The notes beneath the pieces were generated by a model. It searched no databases. It saw nothing but the letters and a program-made list of their open reading frames with translations, and was not told the origin of the DNA. A stretch of 10,607 nt of DNA. Source: JACZQZ01 sp046756945 (GTDB lineage Bacteria; Pseudomonadota; Alphaproteobacteria; Rhodospirillales; 2-02-FULL-58-16). A program made the position numbers and the translations under genes. Location: the NCBI GenBank assembly GCA_046756945.1, contig JBHHXI010000107.1:1-10607 (forward strand), written 5' to 3'. Shown here piece after piece: positions 6,178 through 10,607 of this stretch (positions are counted from its first letter, which is position 1; each line of letters opens with the position of its first letter).

Positions 6178-7176
6178 CTACATCCAGCCTTTTTCCTTGT
6201 AGTACTTGATGGCGCCCGGATGCAGCGGCGCCGAGATCGCGTTCTTTATCATCTTCTTGGGATCGAGGTTCCTGAACGCGGGATGGAGCTTCCTGAAGTC
6301 GTCGAGGTTCTCGAACACCGCCCGCGTGACCTCGTAGACCACGTCGGTGGGCACGTCGGCGCTGGTGACGAAGGTGGCCATGACGCCGAAGGTCGTTACG
6401 TCGGAGTCGGTGGTCTTATAGGTGCCCTTGGGAATGGTCGCGAAGGCGTAGAACGGGTTGGCGTCGACCAGCTTCTTCTCGACGCCGGTGTTGAGGTTGA
6501 TGATCTTCGCGTCGCAGCCGTCGGTGGCAATCGAGACACCGGCGTTGGGCACGCCGACCGTGTAGCCGTAGGCGTCGATCTTGCCGTCGCACAGCGCCTT
6601 GGACTGCTCGGTCGAGGTCAGCTCGGTGGCGATCTTGAAGTCGCCCTTCTTGGTCCCGTACGCCGCCATCAGGACTTCCGTGGTGCCGCGCTGGCCGGAA
6701 CCCGGGTTGCCGATGTTGAACCGCTTGCCCTTGAGATCGGCCCACGACTTGATGCCGGTGCCCTTGCCCACGATGATGTGATAGGGCTCGGGATGCACGG
6801 AGAAGACGGCGCGCAGCTTCTTGAACGCGTTGCCCTTGAACTTGGAAGAACCGTTGTAGGCATGGTACTGCCAGTCCGACTGGGCGACGCCGAAGTCCAG
6901 TTCGCCCGCGCGAATCTGACCGATGTTGTAGGTCGAACCGCCGGTCGATGGCGCCGAACAGCGGATGCCGTGCTTGCGGCCCTTCTTGCGGCCTTCCGCC
7001 GCTTCCTTGTGAATCATGCGGCACACCGACTGGCCGACGACGAAATAAACGCCCGTCGGGCCGCCGGTGCCGATGGAGATGAACCTCTTCGCGGCCTCGG
7101 CGGGCTGGGTGCCGGCGCCGAAAAACGCCCCCGCAGCCAGAGCCAGGGCCAGGGTCGATACAGTAAGCCTTCTCAT
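6178..7176 (-). CDS. TAXI-family TRAP transporter solute-binding subunit
   Basis: A 332-residue periplasmic receptor of the TAXI (TRAP-associated extracytoplasmic immunogenic) family, the usual length. Residues 1-29 are a Sec signal peptide (MRR, hydrophobic core, ending AEAA). Family hallmarks in order: FISIGTGGPTGVYFVVGQSV (32-51), SAPSTGGSTYNIGQIRAGELDFGVAQSDW (74-102), PYHIIVGKGTGIKSWADLKGKRFNIG (131-156), the glycine-rich PGSGQRGTTEVLM (158-170), and the C-terminal LHPGAIKYYKEKGW (318-331). Four cysteines (52, 73, 196, 221) could form one or two disulfides in the periplasm. A strong Shine-Dalgarno stands upstream, and a long possible leader precedes it. The fused permease follows after a hairpin, so the pair forms one importer. 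TAXI receptors are generally thought to bind amino-acid or organic-acid ligands, but no residue here tells me which; the aminotransferase upstream would fit an amino compound. Confidence 0.95.
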   Translation of the reverse strand: MRRLTVSTLALALAAGAFFGAGTQPAEAAKRFISIGTGGPTGVYFVVGQSVCRMIHKEAAEGRKKGRKHGIRCSAPSTGGSTYNIGQIRAGELDFGVAQSDWQYHAYNGSSKFKGNAFKKLRAVFSVHPEPYHIIVGKGTGIKSWADLKGKRFNIGNPGSGQRGTTEVLMAAYGTKKGDFKIATELTSTEQSKALCDGKIDAYGYTVGVPNAGVSIATDGCDAKIINLNTGVEKKLVDANPFYAFATIPKGTYKTTDSDVTTFGVMATFVTSADVPTDVVYEVTRAVFENLDDFRKLHPAFRNLDPKKMIKNAISAPLHPGAIKYYKEKGWM

Positions 7177-7185
7177 TACGGATTG

Positions 7186-7193
7186 TCCTCCCT
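7186..7193 (-). promoter_or_regulatory. Strong Shine-Dalgarno of the TAXI binding-protein gene
   Basis: AGGGAGGA on the minus strand, 9 bases before the ATG at 7176, is the best ribosome-binding site in the window and supports high production of the receptor relative to the permease, which lacks one. Confidence 0.75.
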
Positions 7194-7421
7194 AGTTGAA
7201 TGAGACAAAGCAAGAATGGAACGCCGCCGTCGAAGCGCCGAACCGCCCGTTCCGCGACCCGGGCAACCGCCCAAAGCTCGAGGATGGCCGGAAATCCTTG
7301 CATGGGGATTGTGACTGGACGGGCAAGCCGTTGGCCCGCCCATGCGCCGGTTTTTGTGTTCCCGACACGATTTTTACCTCCCCGCTTCGGCCAGAAATGC
7401 GTCCTGACCGCTATTCCTTAT

Positions 7422-7449
7422 AGTTTACAGGCGCCACACCGCCCGACAA
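7422..7449 (-). promoter_or_regulatory. Weak candidate promoter for the TAXI-permease-Usp operon
   Basis: On the minus strand TTGTCG (7444-7449) and TAAACT (7422-7427) are separated by 16 bases; each matches four of six sigma70 consensus positions. It would give a leader of roughly 240 bases. A better -10, CTATAA, overlaps nearby but is too far from this -35. Confidence 0.22.
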
Positions 7450-7460
7450 CCCTAAATCCC

Positions 7461-7476
7461 GGGCCGGCGGGCCGGC
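7461..7476. repeat. Tandem 8-bp repeat GGGCCGGC x2
   Basis: Two adjacent copies of GGGCCGGC. Each contains the palindrome GCCGGC, so the pair can also fold as a GCCGGC-GG-GCCGGC hairpin. It could simply reflect GC-rich sequence. Confidence 0.4.
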
Positions 7477-7489
7477 GCAAGTGCCTTGG

Positions 7490-7520
7490 TTTGTCTAGGG
7501 CATACCTTATCCCCGACAAA
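7490..7520. promoter_or_regulatory. Inverted repeat, possible operator
   Basis: TTTGTC (7490-7495) and GACAAA (7515-7520) form a perfect 6-bp dyad; after two mismatches the inner GGG (7498-7500) and CCT-type pairing (7510-7512) continue the symmetry around a centre near 7505. It sits between the aminotransferase and the TAXI gene, upstream of the candidate promoter, where a regulator such as the RpiR-type protein encoded nearby could bind. This role is inferred. Confidence 0.35.
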
Positions 7521-7605
7521 GCGTCTCCTGCAACAAATGATTCGCGTCTTTCATGGATGATTACAAATGATCTATTTCCGCCGGCGCCGGGACGAGGGTC
7601 CGCGG

Positions 7606-8940
7606 TCACACGGCGGCGTCGCGCACGGCGGCGTCTATGGCGTCCCCGATCCGGTCGACGATTTCCGCCACCTGGAATTCCTCGACGATGAACGGCGGCG
7701 CCAGAAGCACGTGGTCGCCGCAGGTCCCGTCGGCGGTGCCGCCGGCGGGATAGCAGATGAGGCCGCGGTCCATGGCTTCGCTTTTGATGCGGGCGTGAAT
7801 TTTCAGATCCGGATCGAACGGCTCCTTGGTCGCCCGGTCGGCGACCAGCTCGATGCCACGGAACAGCCCCCGGCCGCGGATGTCGCCGACATGGGGGTGA
7901 TCGCCCAGGCGCCGGCGCAGGCCTTCCATTAACGCCTCGCCCTGGCGCCGCACGTTGGCCAGCAGGTTGCGCGACCGGATGGCGCGCTGCACGGCCAGGG
8001 CGGCGGCACAGGCCGTCGGGTGGCCCATGTAGGTGTGGCCGTGCTGGAAGGCGCCGCTTCCCTTGCGGAACGCATCGAACACCGTGCCCGAGACCAGCAC
8101 CGCGCCGATGGGCTGATAGCCGCCGGCCAGGCCCTTGGCGACGGTCAGCATGTCGGGCACGATGCCGTCCTGCTCGCAGGCATGCAGCGTCCCCGTGCGC
8201 CCCATGCCGCACATGATCTCGTCGAGGATCAGGAGCACCCCGTGGCGGTCGCATATCTCGCGGATGCGCTTGAAGTACCCGGGCACCGGCGGCACCGCCC
8301 CGAGCGCCGACCCCACCACCGGCTCGACGACGAAGGCGGCAACGGTCTCCGGCCCCAGTTTGACGATCGCCGCCTCCAGCTCGTCGGCGACGCGGCGGCC
8401 GTACTCCTCTTCGCTCTCTCCCGGTTCCATGCCGCGGTAGGCATAGCAGGGCGATATATGGGTTACGTCGGTGAGAATAGGCAAATAGGGCGCCCGGCGG
8501 GCATGGTGGCCGCCCACCGCAAGCGCGCCCAGGGTATTGCCGTGGAAGCTCTGGCGGCGGGCGATGAAACGGGTGCGCTCGGGCCGGCCGGTCTCGACGA
8601 AATACTGGCGGGCCATCTTCAGGGCCGCCTCCACCGCTTCGGATCCGCCGGACATGTAGTACACCCGTTCGATTCCGTCGGGCGCCCCGTCGATCAGGAC
8701 ATCCGCCAACGCCTCGGCCGGTTCCGACGTGAAGAACCCGGTGTGGGCGAAGGCCAGCCTGTCGACCTGTTCCTTGATGGCGCGGCGCACGTCGGCGTCG
8801 CTGTGTCCGAGGCAGGAGACGGCGGCGCCGCCGGAGGCGTCGAGGTAGCGTTTGCCCGCCCCATCGATGATGTAAATACCCTCGCCGCCCGCCGCCATCG
8901 GCAGGTCGACGCCGATCCGGCGTTGAAAGACGTGGCGCAT
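7606..8940 (-). CDS. Class III PLP-dependent aminotransferase
   Basis: A 444-residue cytoplasmic fold-type I enzyme of the class III (omega) aminotransferase family, full length. Pyridoxal phosphate contacts are visible: SGGSEAVEAALKMAR (97-111), FHGNTLGAL (132-140), VVEPVVGSALGAVPP (204-218), LLILDEIMCGMGRTG (236-250) with Asp240 for the ring nitrogen, and TVAKGLAGGYQPIGAV (266-281) with Lys269 as the Schiff-base lysine. HGHTYMGHPTACAAAL (300-315) binds the phosphate from the partner subunit. Such enzymes move an amino group from an omega-amino acid, amine or amino-sulfonate to pyruvate or 2-oxoglutarate; the exact substrate cannot be read. The gene begins 11 bases after the rpiR-like stop without a good Shine-Dalgarno, so the two are likely co-transcribed and coupled. 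The nearby TAXI importer may supply its substrate. BioA and acetylornithine enzymes are less likely given this context. Confidence 0.93.
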   Translation of the reverse strand: MRHVFQRRIGVDLPMAAGGEGIYIIDGAGKRYLDASGGAAVSCLGHSDADVRRAIKEQVDRLAFAHTGFFTSEPAEALADVLIDGAPDGIERVYYMSGGSEAVEAALKMARQYFVETGRPERTRFIARRQSFHGNTLGALAVGGHHARRAPYLPILTDVTHISPCYAYRGMEPGESEEEYGRRVADELEAAIVKLGPETVAAFVVEPVVGSALGAVPPVPGYFKRIREICDRHGVLLILDEIMCGMGRTGTLHACEQDGIVPDMLTVAKGLAGGYQPIGAVLVSGTVFDAFRKGSGAFQHGHTYMGHPTACAAALAVQRAIRSRNLLANVRRQGEALMEGLRRRLGDHPHVGDIRGRGLFRGIELVADRATKEPFDPDLKIHARIKSEAMDRGLICYPAGGTADGTCGDHVLLAPPFIVEEFQVAEIVDRIGDAIDAAVRDAAV

Positions 8941-8951
8941 GGCTGGCTAGC

Positions 8952-9857
8952 TCAATCTCGGCCCGAGGGGCTGGCGGTTTTTTTCCGCATCCGGTGCCAA
9001 TAGGCGTCGAAGCTTCCCAACTGGCGCTCGCTTTCCTCGATCGTATACAGCGCCGCCCGCCCGCCCTGCGCCACCATGAGGACGACCAGGGCTTCGGCGG
9101 CCGCCACCGCCGCGGCGATGGAATGGAAGAACGACGGGCTTTCGCTGCGGACGATGAGCACGTGGTCGGCGCTCTTGGCGAGCGGCGACACCGGGCTGTC
9201 GGTCACCACCACCGTCGTTCCCCCGTGGTCCCCGGCGTAGTCCACGGCGCGCACGGTCTCGTGGGCATAGGGCTCCAGGCTGATGGCGAAGATCGCGTCG
9301 TCGGCCCCGAAGGCGCGCAGGTCGTCGGCGAAGGTCCCGCCGCGCCCGTCGAGCAGGACCGCGTTGTTGCGGAACATGTGATAGGCATAGTGGAAAAAGA
9401 AGGCCACCGGAAAACAGCTGCGCAGGCCGACCACATATACGCGCCGTGCCTTGGCCAGGGCCTCGGCGCAGGCGATGAACCGCGCCTCGCCGTTGGCCTC
9501 GAAGGTTTCGCGCAGGTTGGCGACGTCGGCGGCCATGACCTCCTGCAACAGCCCCGGCATCTCGCCGCCGGCGCCGCGTGCCTGCAGATCGCGGGCGCGG
9601 CCCAGGTAGTCGGCCGGGCGGACCCTGAGCCGTTGCTGAAAGGGCTCGCGGAAATCGTTGTAGCTGGGAAATTCGAAAGCGCGGGCCAACCGCACCATGG
9701 TCGAGGGGTGAACGCCGGCGCCGGTGGCCAGCCGGCGCATGGACATGAGCGCGACGTCGTCGGGACGGTCGAGAACATGGCGGGCGGCCCGCTGCAACTG
9801 CGGGCTCAGCTGAGGAAATTTCTCGGCGATATTCTTGCTGAGGGCCGCGAAGTCCAT
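8952..9857 (-). CDS. RpiR-family transcriptional regulator (HTH + SIS)
   Basis: A 301-residue DNA-binding regulator. Residues 1-77 are the RpiR helix-turn-helix domain: SPQLQRAARHVLDRPDDVALMS leads into the recognition part MRRLATGAGVHPSTMVRLARAFEFPSYNDFR (40-70), a typical RpiR pattern. Residues about 125-265 are a SIS (sugar isomerase) sensing domain: ARRVYVVGLRSCFPVAFFF (137-155), ADDAIFAISLEPYAHETVRAVDYA (185-208) and TTVVVTDSPVSPLAKSADHVLIV (214-236). Despite the name, members next to transporters and aminotransferases often sense non-sugar metabolites. The gene heads a transcription unit with the aminotransferase. Inverted repeats lie directly upstream, so autoregulation is likely. Start at 9857 is chosen because MDFAALSKNI begins the domain; its Shine-Dalgarno is weak. 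Confidence 0.92.
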   Translation of the reverse strand: MDFAALSKNIAEKFPQLSPQLQRAARHVLDRPDDVALMSMRRLATGAGVHPSTMVRLARAFEFPSYNDFREPFQQRLRVRPADYLGRARDLQARGAGGEMPGLLQEVMAADVANLRETFEANGEARFIACAEALAKARRVYVVGLRSCFPVAFFFHYAYHMFRNNAVLLDGRGGTFADDLRAFGADDAIFAISLEPYAHETVRAVDYAGDHGGTTVVVTDSPVSPLAKSADHVLIVRSESPSFFHSIAAAVAAAEALVVLMVAQGGRAALYTIEESERQLGSFDAYWHRMRKKTASPSGRD

Positions 9858-9893
9858 GGCAAATTTTCTTTCGTCGACGATCGATTGGTGGTG

Positions 9894-9923
9894 ATCGTAC
9901 CCTCAGCGGCACAGGGTTTGCAA
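9894..9923 (-). promoter_or_regulatory. Candidate promoter of the rpiR-aminotransferase unit
   Basis: On the minus strand TTGCAA (9918-9923) and TACGAT (9894-9899) are 18 bases apart, each four of six to consensus. Transcription would begin near 9887, about 30 bases before the ATG at 9857. The -35 overlaps the TTGCA dyad and the -10 overlaps the GATCGT arm, which would suit repression by the RpiR-type protein. Confidence 0.3.
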
Positions 9924-9933
9924 CAAAATGCAA
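9918..9933. promoter_or_regulatory. Dyad TTGCA-N6-TGCAA, candidate RpiR operator
   Basis: A perfect 5-bp inverted repeat with a 6-base A-rich centre (ACAAAA), upstream of the regulator gene and in the most A+T-rich part of the region. A regulator binding as a dimer could recognise it. Assignment to the RpiR protein is by position only. Confidence 0.4.
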
Positions 9934-10093
9934 CGACAAAATTTACGTTGAAACGATTGATTCTTCGGCGGAACGTGGCGGAGGCCCGTGCCGCCGTCGG
10001 GGAACGCCGGTCTCAATAAATTGCCCGGCCTGCGGCGAGACGGTAGGATGGGCGCCCGGCAACCCTGCCGGCGGCTGGTTTGTCGACGCGCCC

Positions 10094-10607
10094 ATGGACA
10101 TAAAAGATCATATCCGCTCCATCCCCGATTTCCCGAAACCGGGCATTCAGTTTTACGACATATCCACCCTTCTCGCCCATCCGGACGCCTGGCAGGTGGC
10201 CATGGGGCGCCTGGCCAAGATCGTCAGCCGGCACCAGCCGGACATCCTGGCCGGCATCGAATCGCGGGGTTTCCTGGTGGCCGCGCCGTTGGCGCTGAAA
10301 CTGGGATGCGGGTTCGTCATGGTGCGCAAGAAAGGGAAACTGCCGGGCGCCACCGTCCCCCACGAATACGCCCTGGAATACGGCACGGACACCATTGAGA
10401 TCCAGGAAGACGCCGTGAAGCCGGGCGAACAGGTGGTGATCCTGGACGACCTGCTGGCGACGGGGGGCACCATGAGCGCGTCCGTCGCATTGTTCCGCAA
10501 GCTCGGCGCCCAGGTGGTGGGCGCCGCCTGCATCATCGAACTGTCCTTCCTCAACGGCCGGGCCAGGCTGGACGTGCCGTTCCATGCCCTGATCACCTAC
10601 GACACCT
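10094..10607 (+). CDS. apt: Adenine phosphoribosyltransferase, 3' end cut by window edge
   Basis: Cytoplasmic purine-salvage enzyme that joins adenine to PRPP, giving AMP and pyrophosphate. The 171 visible codons start MDIKDHIRSIPDFPKPGI, the standard Apt N-terminus, followed by FYDISTLL (20-27), AGIESRGFLVAAPLAL (53-68), VRKKGKLPG (77-85) and HEYALEYGTD (89-98, the flexible loop). The PRPP-binding motif VVILDDLLATGGTMSA (113-128) is intact. Apt proteins are usually about 170-180 residues, so only the last few codons and the stop lie beyond 10607. I see no good Shine-Dalgarno before the ATG. It is divergent from the rpiR-like gene and probably unrelated to it in function. Confidence 0.95.
   Translation, partial: MDIKDHIRSIPDFPKPGIQFYDISTLLAHPDAWQVAMGRLAKIVSRHQPDILAGIESRGFLVAAPLALKLGCGFVMVRKKGKLPGATVPHEYALEYGTDTIEIQEDAVKPGEQVVILDDLLATGGTMSASVALFRKLGAQVVGAACIIELSFLNGRARLDVPFHALITYDT

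Larger units (their letters stand above)
7177..7605. promoter_or_regulatory. Long intergenic region and probable leader of the TAXI operon
   Basis: These 429 bases hold no supported gene. From the TAXI side outward they contain small hairpins GGGC-AACC-GCCC (7261-7272) and AATCC/GGATT (about 7303-7310), a 7-pair bulged hairpin (7320-7338), a possible minus-strand promoter (7422-7449), a tandem GGGCCGGC repeat (7461-7476), a dyad TTTGTC/GACAAA (7490-7520) and a perfect palindrome CCGGCGCCGG (7581-7590) just after the aminotransferase stop. The A+T content is locally higher than in the genes. I recognise no known riboswitch. Confidence 0.45.
9858..10093. promoter_or_regulatory. Divergent control region between rpiR-like gene and apt
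   Basis: These 236 bases hold no supported gene. They contain a perfect palindrome TCGTCGACGA (9871-9880), a dyad ACGATC-N10-GATCGT (9877-9898), a dyad TTGCA-N6-TGCAA (9918-9933), an imperfect direct repeat GCAACAAAAT / GCAACGACAAAAT (9920-9929, 9930-9942), a short palindrome CGTTGAAACG (9946-9955), and a hairpin CCGGCA-ACCC-TGCCGG (10056-10071) in the apt leader. The stretch 9918-9962 is strikingly A+T-rich for this window, as expected for a promoter and operator zone. Confidence 0.55.

Noticed and set aside
6151..7203. A 350-residue plus-strand open frame opposite the TAXI gene
   Set aside because: Antisense shadow; the minus-strand protein has a signal peptide, a strong ribosome-binding site and TAXI motifs.
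7320..7355. Hairpin followed by TTTTT on the plus strand as an intrinsic terminator
   Set aside because: The T-run begins 12 bases after the stem, and no plus-strand gene ends nearby; more likely part of the minus-strand leader.
8020..10019. Two plus-strand open frames (8020-9003 and 8994-10019) opposite the aminotransferase and regulator
   Set aside because: Compositionally biased mirror frames with no recognisable domain; the real genes are on the minus strand.
10013..10585. A minus-strand open frame opposite apt
   Set aside because: The plus-strand frame is an unmistakable Apt with an intact PRPP motif; this is its shadow.
1..10607. CRISPR array, tRNA or rRNA genes, insertion sequence ends, phage or toxin-antitoxin genes
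   Set aside because: Looked for on both strands by eye; no regularly spaced repeats, cloverleaf-like segments, transposase motifs or small two-gene cassettes were seen.

Overview
The window looks like a piece of chromosome from a GC-rich alphaproteobacterium, probably Rhodospirillales-like. That placement rests on very high G+C third positions, a DUF2336 gene (a family I associate mainly with alphaproteobacteria), a small class I cytochrome c, and the abundance of TRAP transporter parts. It is an inference from gene content, not a phylogenetic result. I see no tRNA, rRNA, insertion sequence, phage gene or CRISPR array, so this is metabolic and transport chromosome rather than a mobile island.

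Layout. (1) 1-1267: a plus-strand, membrane-anchored DctP/TakP-like TRAP substrate-binding protein with no permease beside it. (2) 1294-2427, minus: a DUF2336 protein of unknown function, converging on the binding protein. (3) 2428-2780: a 353-base divergent promoter region. (4) 2781-3173, plus: a secreted, very lysine-rich class I cytochrome c. (5) 3236-7176, minus: a TRAP-TAXI transport operon in the order TAXI binding protein, fused 4TM+12TM permease with a DUF3394-type C-terminus, and UspA-family protein. A GC-rich hairpin with a UUCG loop separates the binding-protein gene from the permease gene. (6) 7177-7605: 429 bases without a gene, holding several dyads and the probable leader of the TAXI operon. 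(7) 7606-9857, minus: an RpiR-family regulator followed 11 bases later by a class III PLP aminotransferase. (8) 9858-10093: a divergent control region with several inverted repeats. (9) 10094 to the end, plus: adenine phosphoribosyltransferase, cut by the window edge just before its stop.

How the parts may work together. The minus-strand genes from 9857 down to 3236 read as a catabolic uptake unit: a small-molecule-sensing regulator (RpiR: helix-turn-helix plus SIS domain), an aminotransferase that could process an imported amino compound, a high-affinity periplasmic TAXI protein, its permease, and a nucleotide-binding-type stress protein resembling the TeaD partner of the TeaABC TRAP system. 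The link between the regulator/aminotransferase pair and the transporter is inferred only from orientation and adjacency; the 429-base gap means they may be separately transcribed. Cytochrome c, apt and DUF2336 look like ordinary housekeeping or lineage genes. The most unusual items are the anchored orphan TakP-like protein, whose expected ligand residues appear changed, and the PDZ-like tail of the TAXI permease.
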